Assembly: GCA_900541935.1 (NCBI GenBank)
Contig: UQLZ01000047.1
Location: forward strand, 1-17,587
Reading direction: 5' to 3'
Source: an uncultured Prevotellaceae bacterium
GTDB taxonomy: Bacteria; Bacteroidota; Bacteroidia; Bacteroidales; Muribaculaceae
Length of the DNA stretch: 17,587 nt
Part shown: one piece after another, positions 1 to 8,353 of the stretch
Position numbering within the stretch: the first letter of the stretch is position 1
Layout: each line of letters begins with the position of its first letter
Position numbers and translations under genes: made by a program
The notes under the pieces: generated by a model
Told to the model about the DNA's origin: nothing
The model's database searches: none
The model's input: only the letters and a program-made list of their open reading frames with translations

Positions 1-139
1 GCAGCCTTATAGAGTTATGGCTTTTAGGTCAATCCCACACCTTTTTGCTACTGAGCCCAAATAATGACTAATGAGATAGTGCTTATAAATACGGCATTTA
101 AATGCTTTTTTACGAAGTTTTTTGGTTGTTGAATAAATA

Positions 140-177
140 GTACGCTCCCTGTTGGCAAAAGCCAGCAGGGAGCGTGT
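140..177 (-). terminator. Hairpin terminator after the dipeptidyl peptidase III gene
   Basis: A 15-bp stem (142-156 with 161-175, one G-T wobble) closes on a four-base loop, and it extends by two further wobble pairs to 140/177. It lies about 20 nt beyond the stop codon of the minus-strand gene, so it most likely ends that operon. Downstream on the minus strand the sequence is AT-rich but has no clean T-run, so it may act as a bidirectional terminator or as a 3'-end stabiliser. The remaining bases 1-139 hold no gene I can support. Confidence 0.7.
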
Positions 178-196
178 AATGATTGTATTTGGTTAT

Positions 197-2233
197 TTAC
201 TTTGTCAATGGTGAGTAGTCTTTTGACAGTCTTAACATTTGATCAACGTAACCTTCTGTGTAGTCAATTTTGACGTCTGTTACCTTTCCTGATTCATCAG
301 TTACCAATGAGTAAACTGGGTTAACGAATCCTTTGTAAGGAGCAATGTCAAGTTTTGCATATCTGTCAAGTACTTCCTTATGTAAAGCAGGGTCAACTTT
401 TACAGCATATTCCTCAACGAGTTTCTTACCTGCAGCATAGTCGCCTTCAGATTTGATTCTTTGAATTTCGCAAAGAAGTTCGCCAAATAGGTTTCTCAAC
501 TTAGCGTAGTCGTTAATCTTGATGAAAGTCTTACCGTCTTTCTTAACCATTTCTATAACGTTGTCAGCCTTTCCGTGCTCGAAAGCCCAAGCGGCGATAA
601 GTTGGCGGTTACGCATGTGTGCTTCTTCAATGTTTTTGCCGTATTCAATACGCATCAACTGAGTCATCAAGCCGTTAAGGATATACTTGTAGTATTCAGC
701 CTTGTAAGCATCGGCATTGTCAAGAAGACCAAGTTCGAGCAATTTAGGGTCAGCAAGGTAGTAAAGAGCGAAGAGGTCAGCACGTGTTTCCTCGAGAGTT
801 GAGCCATGCTCTTTCAACGCATCATCGTGAACGCCTGGAAGAAGTTTACCAGAGCCGTGACCAAGACATTCGTGAAGGTCAGTGTGCATATTGTCAACAA
901 CGAAGAGATATTTGTCCATAAGGTCGCTTGTTTCCTTATCGATAACGAATTCTTCGTTGAAACCGTTGCCGTGAGCGGCTTGGTCGTATGCTTCAGTGAT
1001 GTTTTCGATAGTTACTGACTTAGAACCGTGTGCTGCTCTAATCCAGTTAGCGTTAGGCAAGTTGATACCGATAGGAGTTGCAGGATAAGCGTCACCAGCA
1101 AGGATTGCAGCAGTGATAACTTTTGCAGTAACACCCTTAACGTTTTCTTTTTTGAAGCGGTCTTCAACAGGAGAGTTCTGCTCAAACCATTGAGCGTTGC
1201 TACTGATAATTTCTGTTCTGTGAGATGCTTCTTCGTTTTTGAAGTTTACAATAGATTCCCAAGCACCTTTGTAGCCAAGAGGGTCACCATAACTTTCAAT
1301 GAAACCGTTGATGAAGTCAACGGTGCTGACAACGTCTTCTACCCATTGGATAGAGTATTCGTCAAAAGTCTTCAAATCGCCAGTCTTGTAGTATTCGATA
1401 AGTTTCGCAATATGGCCCTTTTGTTGGTCATTTTCAGCAAATTCAAGCGCCTTAGTAAGGTTCTCAACGATCTTTTCGATAGCCTTTGTATATTTGCCGT
1501 CAACTTTGTAAACTTCTTCCACAAGTTTGCCGTCTTTCTTAACGAGGCGAGAGTTCAAACCGTAAGAGATAGGAGTTGAGTCGCCAGGTTTCTTCATAGC
1601 GTTGTAGAAAGCCTCTGCTTCAGCCTGAGTAACTCCGTCATAGTAGTTGCAAGCAGAAGTTAGGAGAAGGTCCTTACCGTCTTCCTGATTAACGCGTTTC
1701 GGCAATACAGTTGCATCGAAGATAACAGGAGAGATTTCAGCAGTGAATTGCTCTACAGTTTGACCCTCAGCCAATGGAAGAGATTCAGCCGGCAATTTAG
1801 CCAATTCAGCCTTGAAAAATTCTTGGGAGAATTTCGGAGTGAATTTGTCAGTAGAATAGTGGTGGTGGATGCCGTTAGCAAACCATACCTGCTTCAAGTA
1901 AATTTCGAAATTCTTGAAGTCTTCGCTGTTTTTGTCACCGTTGAAATTCTTGTAGATTTCTTCGAGAGTAGTACGGATAGCGAGGTTATACTTGCCATTT
2001 TGGTCAGTAAGGATGTCGCGACCATAAAGAGCAGCCTCAGTAAGGTGATAGATAAGTTCCTTTTGTTTTAGTGATAGATTTTCGAATCCCGGTACCTTGT
2101 ATCGGAGAACTTCAATGTCAGCAAATCTGTCCACAGTGTAGTCAAATTGATTGTTTTCAACGTTCTTGTCAGTCTTGCAAGAAAAAGCAGCCAAAGCGAG
2201 AGCCGTCGTTGATGCGATAATAAATTTATTCAT
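197..2233 (-). CDS. Dipeptidyl peptidase III (M49 zinc metallopeptidase), predicted lipoprotein
   Basis: This is a zinc exopeptidase of family M49 that releases dipeptides from the N-terminus of oligopeptides. The start is set at the ATG at 2233 (678 aa). An upstream in-frame TTG at 2254 would add seven residues and overlap the previous gene. With the ATG start, the protein opens with a short basic end, a hydrophobic run and a lipobox-like AFSC with Cys at residue 19, so it is probably a lipoprotein. The zinc motif HECLGH is at residues 454-459 and the second motif EETRAD at 481-486; its second Glu is the expected third zinc ligand. Length matches bacterial M49 enzymes. It is the last gene of a four-gene operon, 13 nt after the methyltransferase stop, and a strong hairpin follows it. 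Family assignment is firm; the cell location is inferred. Confidence 0.95.
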   Translation of the reverse strand: MNKFIIASTTALALAAFSCKTDKNVENNQFDYTVDRFADIEVLRYKVPGFENLSLKQKELIYHLTEAALYGRDILTDQNGKYNLAIRTTLEEIYKNFNGDKNSEDFKNFEIYLKQVWFANGIHHHYSTDKFTPKFSQEFFKAELAKLPAESLPLAEGQTVEQFTAEISPVIFDATVLPKRVNQEDGKDLLLTSACNYYDGVTQAEAEAFYNAMKKPGDSTPISYGLNSRLVKKDGKLVEEVYKVDGKYTKAIEKIVENLTKALEFAENDQQKGHIAKLIEYYKTGDLKTFDEYSIQWVEDVVSTVDFINGFIESYGDPLGYKGAWESIVNFKNEEASHRTEIISSNAQWFEQNSPVEDRFKKENVKGVTAKVITAAILAGDAYPATPIGINLPNANWIRAAHGSKSVTIENITEAYDQAAHGNGFNEEFVIDKETSDLMDKYLFVVDNMHTDLHECLGHGSGKLLPGVHDDALKEHGSTLEETRADLFALYYLADPKLLELGLLDNADAYKAEYYKYILNGLMTQLMRIEYGKNIEEAHMRNRQLIAAWAFEHGKADNVIEMVKKDGKTFIKINDYAKLRNLFGELLCEIQRIKSEGDYAAGKKLVEEYAVKVDPALHKEVLDRYAKLDIAPYKGFVNPVYSLVTDESGKVTDVKIDYTEGYVDQMLRLSKDYSPLTK

Positions 2234-2246
2234 AATTCTAAAAATG

Positions 2247-3428
2247 TTATTCAACGTAAAGAACCAGTCCTTTCAGATATTCACCTTCTGGGTGATAAAT
2301 ATTTATAGGGTGGTCAGCTGGTTGTGTTAGTTGGTGCAATATTCTCACCTTTCTGCCTGATTGAGCCGCTGCACTGAAAACAGCAAGGCGGAATTGCTCT
2401 TTTGATACAGCCTGTGAGCAAGAGAAGGTAAACAAAATACCTCCAGGTTTAATCTTTTCAAATGCCTTAGCATTAAGTTTGCGGTAGCCGATAAGTGCGT
2501 TTTTTAATGCACTCTTATGCTTTGCAAAAGCGGGTGGGTCTAATATGATAAGGTCATATTTTCCGTCAATTTCACCGAGGAATTTGAAAGCGTCTTCTTC
2601 AAAAGCCTGGTGTCGTGGGTCGCCAGGGAAGTTGAGTTCAACATTGTCCTTAGTAAGTTGGATTGCCTTTGCAGAACTGTCAACAGAGTGAACAACCTTT
2701 GCACCGCCACGCATTGCGTAGAATGAAAATCCGCCAGTGTAGCAGAACATATTCAAAACAGAGCGGTCCTTAGCATAATGCTCAAGTAAAGAGCGGTTTT
2801 CTCGTTGGTCAACGAAGAAACCAGTCTTTTGACCGCGTAGCCAGTCAACGTGGAATTTCAATCCGTTTTCAACGGCGATATTTGAATCGAAATCCCCCTT
2901 GATATAACCGTCTTGGCTGTTTAGTTGCGCCTTGTAAGGTAATGTGGTTTCCGATTTATAGAATACGTTTGTTACAATTCCATCAGCAATTTTCACCAAA
3001 GCCTCTGCAATTATGTTTCGTGCATAGTGCATGCCTGGCGAGTGTGCCTGAATAACAGCAGTCTTGTCATAAATATCGACTACCAAACCTGGCAGAAAAT
3101 CACCTTCACCGTGAACAAGTCGAAAGGCATTGTTATCCGGGCGAATAAGTCCTATAGAAAGGCGAAGTTGATATGCTTGCTCAAGTCTTTCAATAAAGAA
3201 AGTTTCATCTATTCTTCTTTCGTTAAAGTCGAGGATGCGAACAGCAATACTGCCAATTTGGTAGTGCCCAACAGCAATGAACTTATTTTCAGAAGTATAA
3301 ACGGAAACGATGTCACCTTCTTCTGTTTCTGGGTCCATTTTAGCGATAGCACCGGAGAAAATCCAAGGGTGGAAGCGTTTTAGTGATTCTTCTTTGCCTC
3401 TGCGTAAAAATATTTTTCTGTAGTTCAT
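2247..3428 (-). CDS. rlmI: Class I SAM-dependent rRNA (cytosine-C5) methyltransferase, RlmI-like
   Basis: The 393-residue protein has the RlmI layout. An N-terminal PUA-like RNA-binding domain spans about residues 3-75, a connecting domain follows, and a Rossmann-fold methyltransferase domain begins near 190. Visible motifs are GQKTGFFVDQR (199-209), the SAM-binding motif I NMFCYTGGFS (226-235), the acidic SAM-ribose position at VDSS (249-252), DPPAF (297-301), and TFSCS (334-338), whose Cys337 is the likely catalytic nucleophile. In E. coli RlmI makes m5C1962 in 23S rRNA. The same target is inferred here and not shown; RlmK-type relatives could modify other sites. The ATG at 3428 lies 9 nt after rseP, and the stop falls 13 nt before the peptidase ATG, so it is translated within the dxr-rseP operon. 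Confidence 0.88.
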   Translation of the reverse strand: MNYRKIFLRRGKEESLKRFHPWIFSGAIAKMDPETEEGDIVSVYTSENKFIAVGHYQIGSIAVRILDFNERRIDETFFIERLEQAYQLRLSIGLIRPDNNAFRLVHGEGDFLPGLVVDIYDKTAVIQAHSPGMHYARNIIAEALVKIADGIVTNVFYKSETTLPYKAQLNSQDGYIKGDFDSNIAVENGLKFHVDWLRGQKTGFFVDQRENRSLLEHYAKDRSVLNMFCYTGGFSFYAMRGGAKVVHSVDSSAKAIQLTKDNVELNFPGDPRHQAFEEDAFKFLGEIDGKYDLIILDPPAFAKHKSALKNALIGYRKLNAKAFEKIKPGGILFTFSCSQAVSKEQFRLAVFSAAAQSGRKVRILHQLTQPADHPINIYHPEGEYLKGLVLYVE

Positions 3429-3437
3429 CTATCGTTA

Positions 3438-4808
3438 TTATTTTATAAAGAATCTGTAAATGTCGTTACCGTTAGCATAAATTAGAAGGACAAACAGTAA
3501 TCCAAGTCCCACCATTTGAGCATATTCTAAAACTTTTTGGCTTGGTTGCTTTTTAGTAATCATTTCGTATATTAGGAAAACAACATGACCGCCATCAAGA
3601 GCCGGAATAGGGAGAATATTCATAAAAGCAAGCGCTACAGAAATAAATGCAGTAATTATCCAGAATTGATACCAGCTCCATTCTTCAGGGAACATATCAC
3701 CTATTGCACCAAAACCTCCAAGGTTTTGTGCTCCTTCCTTAGTGAAAACATATTTCATTTGACCGACGTAAGTCGCCAATTTGTCAACACCTATTTCAAT
3801 TCCTCTTGGAATAGATTGGAAGATATTGTATTCAATGGTGTTAGTCTTGAATATTTCGTCAATAGGAGTGAGCATAATTCCTATCTTGCCAGTTTCTGAA
3901 ACGGTAATATTTGTAGTCAAGGTGTCACCTTTTGCACTAATAGCCGTAAGAGGAACTGTCTTTCCTGCATTTTTTGCGAGTTGTGCAGTAGCAAGATCCC
4001 AAGTGTTTGCATTTTTACCATTTATAGAAATAATGCGGTCTCCATCTTTAATACCTGCCTTTTCTGCCGCTTCTCCTTTGACAGTTTCCTTAACAATCAT
4101 AGGAAAACGGTAAGTCATAAAACCGAACCCGTTTTTCTCATTTTTCATCTGTTCATTAACGGAGAGAACGCTGTTTTCGGGAATAGAAATATCAACTTTT
4201 TTTCCTTCGCGAAGAACAGTAACAGTCTTAGCCTCAAGTAAGTTAAGGATGTTAAAGTTGGCTGCAGAAATCTTTTCACCATCAGCAGTTAAAGGAATAT
4301 CGCCATCAACAAAACCAAGGTTGTGTGCTGCTTTGCAGTACATCATACCGTATTCGGCGTTTTCATATTCAATATATTTGTCACCCCAAGTGAAAGCGAT
4401 ACCTGCATAAATAATAATAGCGAGTATGAAATTGAAAAGAACGCCACCAATCATAACAAGTAGACGCTGCCAAGCCGGTTTGGATCTGAATTCCCAAGGT
4501 TTTGCCGGTTGGCTCATTTGTTCTGTATCCATTGATTCGTCAATCATGCCGGCAATCTTGCAATAGCCACCAAGAGGTAGCCATCCAACGCCGTATTCGG
4601 TATTTTTCCAAGTTAGTTTCTTACCTTCTTGAGGAGTTTCTGCTTTGTTGAAACTGCATATTTTAAACCAAGGGTCAAAAAACAGGTAAAATTTCTCAAC
4701 CCAAATGCCAAACATCTTGGCAAATATGTAGTGTCCGAATTCGTGTACGAGTACTAAAATTGCAAATGCCGCAATTAGTTGCGCGGCTTTAATAAAAAAT
4801 GCTTCCAT
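3438..4808 (-). CDS. rseP: RseP-type site-2 intramembrane zinc metalloprotease
   Basis: This membrane-embedded M50B protease cuts transmembrane substrates, classically anti-sigma factors and remnant signal peptides. The zinc motif HEFGH (residues 22-26) sits in the first membrane helix. The membrane-associated loop GxxxFN is at about 121-126. Two PDZ-like segments follow in the extracytoplasmic region (about 150-210 and 235-305, the second with GIKDGDRIISINGK). The C-terminal metal-site motif ALDGGH (403-408) precedes the last membrane helix (about 430-446). The 456-residue length matches the family. It lies 13 nt after dxr and 9 nt before the methyltransferase; the dxr-rseP pairing is common in bacteria. 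Its substrate in this organism cannot be read from the window. Confidence 0.95.
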   Translation of the reverse strand: MEAFFIKAAQLIAAFAILVLVHEFGHYIFAKMFGIWVEKFYLFFDPWFKICSFNKAETPQEGKKLTWKNTEYGVGWLPLGGYCKIAGMIDESMDTEQMSQPAKPWEFRSKPAWQRLLVMIGGVLFNFILAIIIYAGIAFTWGDKYIEYENAEYGMMYCKAAHNLGFVDGDIPLTADGEKISAANFNILNLLEAKTVTVLREGKKVDISIPENSVLSVNEQMKNEKNGFGFMTYRFPMIVKETVKGEAAEKAGIKDGDRIISINGKNANTWDLATAQLAKNAGKTVPLTAISAKGDTLTTNITVSETGKIGIMLTPIDEIFKTNTIEYNIFQSIPRGIEIGVDKLATYVGQMKYVFTKEGAQNLGGFGAIGDMFPEEWSWYQFWIITAFISVALAFMNILPIPALDGGHVVFLIYEMITKKQPSQKVLEYAQMVGLGLLFVLLIYANGNDIYRFFIK

Positions 4809-4821
4809 TAAAGTCTTTTAC

Positions 4822-5979
4822 TTATTTAATCATTGATAATGCTATATTTCTAATCTCTTTGTTTGTCTCAACGAGTACCTCATAACTTGGCGCTTCAACA
4901 TAACTGCATCGCGCAATGGATTTTCCCACCAAGTCAGGCATATCCATAAATCCGATTTTCTCATTAAGGAATGCCGCAACTGCAATTTCATTTGCAGCAT
5001 TTAAAGCGCAAGGGATATTACCTCCTCTGCCGATAGCGTCGAAAGCCATTGCCAGAAGTGGAAATTTTTCCTTATCTGCTTCTTCGAAAGTCAGATGGCT
5101 ATATCTCGAAATACTCATTTTTTCGCATTTCGATGGTAGCCTTTCCGGGTAATTTAACGCATAACGGATTGGCAGTCGCATATCTGGCAATCCAAGTTGG
5201 GCCTTTATCGATCCGTCAACAAATTCAACCATTGAGTGAACAATAGATTGAGGGTGAACGGCAATTTCAATATCTTTCGCGTCAATTCCAAAAAGCCATT
5301 TTGCTTCGATCATTTCAAAACCCTTGTTCATCATTGAAGCAGAGTCGATGGTTACCTTGGCTCCCATATTCCAGTTTGGGTGCTTGAGGGCATCGCTTTT
5401 TGTAACGGAGTATAGTTGCTCCTTTGTGAAAGTTCTGAAAGGTCCGCCAGAAGCGGTTAGAATCAATTTTGAAATTGATTCGTGAGTCTCGCCAACGAGG
5501 CATTGGAAAATTGCTGAGTGTTCAGAATCAACAGGAATTAGTTCTGATTTTGAGTACTTGATCATTCCTGTTATTAGTTCACCAGCAACAACAAGAGTTT
5601 CCTTGTTTGCCAGTGCAATTTTCTTTCCGGCACGTATTGCTGCCATTGTCGGTTCTAATCCGCTATATCCCACCATTGCCGTAACAACAGTGTCGATAGG
5701 CGCATCGGTACATGATTCGGAAATAGCCTTGCTTCCCGCTTTAACGTTGATGTTAAGGCCTTTGAGGGCTTCCTTTAGCGGAGTATAGAGGGTTTCATCT
5801 GCAATAACAACGGTGTTTGGAAGATATTGCTTTGCCTGTTTGATGAGTAATTCGATATTTTTGTTTGCGGTTAGCAGGTAAGGTCTCAGTCTGTCGGAGT
5901 ATTCTGAAATGACGTCCAAAGTTTGAGTCCCTATAGACCCTGTACTACCCAAAATTGCTATGTTTTTTACTTTTTCCAC
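4822..5979 (-). CDS. dxr: 1-deoxy-D-xylulose 5-phosphate reductoisomerase (MEP pathway)
   Basis: Dxr converts 1-deoxy-D-xylulose 5-phosphate to 2-C-methyl-D-erythritol 4-phosphate using NADPH and a divalent metal. This is the committed step of the MEP route to isoprenoids such as the undecaprenyl carrier lipid. Visible features are the NADPH loop GSTGSIG (11-17), NKET (125-128), the metal ligands in VDSEHS (D151, E153), the substrate loop ASGGPF (176-181), and KVTIDSASMMNKGFEMIEAK (208-227), which supplies Glu222 as a further ligand. The 385-residue length is typical. The start codon is GTG at 5979: the frame runs only six codons upstream before a stop and has no ATG there. It is the first gene of the operon, about 33 nt from a TAnnTTTG promoter element, so the leader is short. 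Confidence 0.97.
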   Translation of the reverse strand: MEKVKNIAILGSTGSIGTQTLDVISEYSDRLRPYLLTANKNIELLIKQAKQYLPNTVVIADETLYTPLKEALKGLNINVKAGSKAISESCTDAPIDTVVTAMVGYSGLEPTMAAIRAGKKIALANKETLVVAGELITGMIKYSKSELIPVDSEHSAIFQCLVGETHESISKLILTASGGPFRTFTKEQLYSVTKSDALKHPNWNMGAKVTIDSASMMNKGFEMIEAKWLFGIDAKDIEIAVHPQSIVHSMVEFVDGSIKAQLGLPDMRLPIRYALNYPERLPSKCEKMSISRYSHLTFEEADKEKFPLLAMAFDAIGRGGNIPCALNAANEIAVAAFLNEKIGFMDMPDLVGKSIARCSYVEAPSYEVLVETNKEIRNIALSMIK

Positions 5980-6011
5980 GACGGTTTTCGTTCGAATTTA
6001 TTCTAATTTTG

Positions 6012-6019
6012 CAAATTTA
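6012..6019 (-). promoter_or_regulatory. Bacteroidota -7 promoter element for the dxr operon
   Basis: On the minus strand the sequence reads TAAATTTG, matching the TAnnTTTG element of the Bacteroidota primary sigma factor. It lies 33 nt upstream of the GTG start of dxr. No clear TTTG/TTG -33 box is visible at the usual distance, so the call rests on the -7 element and its position. Confidence 0.55.
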
Positions 6020-6156
6020 ATTCATTTATTCCTTTTATTAAAATTGAGTATGTCAAAAAAGTAAAAAATTAAAGGTGTAAAAGGGCAAACAGTTATAATG
6101 TTATAATTTTATCTGGATAGTATGTTGTTAAACATAAAATAACCCAAAAGATTATA

Positions 6157-6184
6157 TTGTATTCAACTTTTTTATATACATTTG
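6157..6184 (+). promoter_or_regulatory. Bacteroidota-type promoter for the glycosyltransferase operon
   Basis: TACATTTG at 6177-6184 matches the TAnnTTTG -7 element, and a TTG at 6157-6159 lies 17 nt upstream as a possible -33 box. Transcription would start near 6190 and leave a leader of about 55-60 nt before the ATG at 6249. Confidence 0.5.
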
Positions 6185-6248
6185 TGTTGAATTTTATAAG
6201 AAAATACGCACCTTTAGTTAAGGACGGACAAAAAGAAACATTCAAACT

Positions 6249-6995
6249 ATGGCAGATAGCGTCAAATCGGATAGTGTTGTGATTATTCCGACATACAACG
6301 AAAAAGAAAATATCAAAAGTATTATTGAAGCGGTTTTTGCATTGCCTGAGCAATTCGATGTGCTGATTATCGATGACAACTCACCAGACGGGACAGCGGC
6401 AATTGTTAAGAAAATGCAGTTAGACTATGGCGGCAGGTTGCATTTGCTTGAGCGTAGCGGAAAGTTGGGCCTTGGCACGGCTTACATTACCGGATTCAAG
6501 TGGAGTATAGAGGCTGGTTACGATTTTATCATAGAAATGGATGCCGATTTTTCTCATCCTCCTCGCAAATTGCTTGAATTGAGAAAGGCGTGTATTGATG
6601 GGGCAGATGTTGCTATCGGTTCCCGTTACATTTCAGGTGTAAATGTTGTTAACTGGCCTATGGGTAGGGTGCTTATGTCTTACTATGCTTCTGCTTATGT
6701 TAGATTTATTACAGGTCTGAAAATCAAGGATACAACTGCTGGCTTTGTTTGTTACAAACGAAAAGTGCTTGAAACCATTGAATTGGAAAAAATTAAGTTC
6801 AAAGGTTATGCTTTCCAAATTGAGATGAAGTTCACTGCTCATAAATGCGGATTCAATGTTGTTGAAGTTCCTATTGTTTTTGTCAACCGAGAGAAGGGAA
6901 CGAGTAAGATGAATTCGAGTATTTTTGGGGAGGCCGTTTTTGGCGTTATCCAGTTGAAGGTGTCAAGTTGGTTTAGAAAATTCCCCAAAGCGTAA
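6249..6995 (+). CDS. Family 2 glycosyltransferase, polyprenol-phosphate mannose synthase-like (DPM1 type)
   Basis: This GT-A enzyme is predicted to move a sugar from a nucleotide sugar to a polyprenyl phosphate, giving a membrane-bound sugar donor. Visible motifs are VVIIPTYNEKENI (10-22), LIIDDNSPDGT (39-49), the metal-binding MDADFSHPP (97-105), GSRYISG (124-130), DTTAGFVCYKR (161-171) and REKGTSKM (214-221). These follow the DPM1 order. At 248 residues it has only the catalytic domain, with none of the C-terminal membrane helices found in longer relatives. It starts the plus-strand operon, 5 nt before the dihydroorotase gene. Whether the sugar is mannose or glucose cannot be told from sequence. 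Confidence 0.9.
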   Translation: MADSVKSDSVVIIPTYNEKENIKSIIEAVFALPEQFDVLIIDDNSPDGTAAIVKKMQLDYGGRLHLLERSGKLGLGTAYITGFKWSIEAGYDFIIEMDADFSHPPRKLLELRKACIDGADVAIGSRYISGVNVVNWPMGRVLMSYYASAYVRFITGLKIKDTTAGFVCYKRKVLETIELEKIKFKGYAFQIEMKFTAHKCGFNVVEVPIVFVNREKGTSKMNSSIFGEAVFGVIQLKVSSWFRKFPKA

Positions 6996-7000
6996 AGAAT

Positions 7001-8347
7001 ATGGGGAAGATTATTATACATAATGCGACAATTGTCAACGAGGGAACTCGTTGGAATGGATATGTTGTTATTAGTGATGAATTGATAGAGAAAGTAGGAG
7101 AAGGACGGCCTTCGAGCGATTTGCTTTCAGAGTGTAACGATGTTGTAGATGCAGATGGTGCATTTCTATTTCCAGGTGTTATCGATGACCAAGTTCATTT
7201 TCGTGACCCAGGCTTGACGCATAAGGCGGATATAGAAACAGAGTCTGCGGCGGCTGTTGCAGGAGGAGTCACTTCATATATGGATATGCCTAATACCAAG
7301 CCACCCACAGTTACAATTGAAGATTTGGAGGCAAAAAACAGGAGAGCATCTGAGGTGTCGGTTGCTAATTATGGTTTCTTTATCGGTGCTACAAACAGTA
7401 ACCTTGCAACGTTGCAGGCAATTGACTATCGCTATACTCCAGGTGTAAAGTTGTTTTTAGGAGCATCAACAGGCAATATGCTTGTTGATAATCGTGATGC
7501 TTTGAAAAATATTTTTTCACAAGTTCCGGCATTAATTGCAATTCATTCAGAAGATGAGGCTATTATCCGACGAAATAAGAATTTCTTTCAAAAGAAATAT
7601 GGAGATGACTTGCCCGTTAGTTTTCATCCAATGATAAGGAGCAATGAGGCTTGCTACAAGTCAACAGCAAAGGCGGTTGAGATGGCCAATAAATTTGGAA
7701 CTCGTCTGCATATATTACACTTGTCAACTGCTCGCGAGTTAGATTTGCTGGAAAGAGGCAATCTTGAAGACAAGAAAATAACTTCAGAAGTTTGCGTCCA
7801 TCATTTGTGGTTTACAGATGATGACTATGCGAAGTTTGGAAATATGATAAAATGGAATCCTGCAATAAAGACTTGGGATGACCGTCAGGCATTGAGGTCT
7901 GCGGTGCGTAGCGGATTGGTTGATATAGTAGCAACAGATCATGCCCCGCACTTGCTTGAGGAGAAGATGGGTAATTGCCTGACAGCAGCATCGGGAGGCC
8001 CGCTTGTTCAGCATTCGTTAATGGCTATGCTTGAATTGGCAGACCAAAGGGTCTTTACTGTAGAGCAGGTCGTTGATACAATGTGCCATAAACCGGCGAG
8101 ACTTTATAAGATTGTCAAGCGTGGATTTATTAGAGAAGGCTATTATGCAGATTTGGTTATTGTGGATTCTAAAATGCCGTTTACGGTAAGAACTGAAAAT
8201 ATATTAAGTAAATGCGGGTGGTCGCCTTTTGAAGGGGTTACATTCCATAATTCTGTACGCCAGACATATGTTAATGGAAATTTGGTTTTTGACCAGGGTT
8301 CTGTTGTTAAGGGTAGTGTTGGCAAACGTTTGAAATTTGATAATTAA
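7001..8347 (+). CDS. pyrC: Dihydroorotase, Bacteroidota type
   Basis: Dihydroorotase interconverts carbamoyl-aspartate and dihydroorotate, the third step of pyrimidine synthesis, in the cytoplasm. The 448-residue protein is an amidohydrolase-fold enzyme. The usual HxH metal pair is replaced by QVH (Q64, H66) within DDQVHFRDPG. The expected later ligands are present: K150 in GVKLFLG, the lysine position normally carboxylated; H182 in IHSED; H237 or H240 in LHILHLS; and D313 in ATDHAPH. As I recall it, the Porphyromonas gingivalis enzyme has the same Gln, so this is a family trait and not damage. The gene lies 5 nt after the glycosyltransferase and 6 nt before the calcium ATPase, so the three are very likely cotranscribed. 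Confidence 0.94.
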   Translation: MGKIIIHNATIVNEGTRWNGYVVISDELIEKVGEGRPSSDLLSECNDVVDADGAFLFPGVIDDQVHFRDPGLTHKADIETESAAAVAGGVTSYMDMPNTKPPTVTIEDLEAKNRRASEVSVANYGFFIGATNSNLATLQAIDYRYTPGVKLFLGASTGNMLVDNRDALKNIFSQVPALIAIHSEDEAIIRRNKNFFQKKYGDDLPVSFHPMIRSNEACYKSTAKAVEMANKFGTRLHILHLSTARELDLLERGNLEDKKITSEVCVHHLWFTDDDYAKFGNMIKWNPAIKTWDDRQALRSAVRSGLVDIVATDHAPHLLEEKMGNCLTAASGGPLVQHSLMAMLELADQRVFTVEQVVDTMCHKPARLYKIVKRGFIREGYYADLVIVDSKMPFTVRTENILSKCGWSPFEGVTFHNSVRQTYVNGNLVFDQGSVVKGSVGKRLKFDN

Positions 8348-8353
8348 TAAGAT

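Larger units (their letters stand above)
5980..6248. promoter_or_regulatory. Divergent intergenic region between dxr and the glycosyltransferase gene
   Basis: This AT-rich 269-nt spacer separates two operons transcribed away from each other and contains a -7 element for each direction (listed separately). Between them lies a perfect tandem 8-mer, GTTATAAT twice, at 6092-6107. Short runs of A and T occupy the rest. I see no small gene, riboswitch-like fold or convincing hairpin here. Confidence 0.6.

Noticed and set aside
94..105. 12-base palindrome GCATTTAAATGC followed by T bases
   Set aside because: Only four pairs can form around a usable loop, and no plus-strand gene is seen upstream, so a terminator call is not supported.
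1028..1579. 183-residue open frame on the plus strand opposite the peptidase gene
   Set aside because: It lies wholly antisense to a well-supported M49 gene, is biased in composition as expected for a shadow frame, and shows no recognisable motif.
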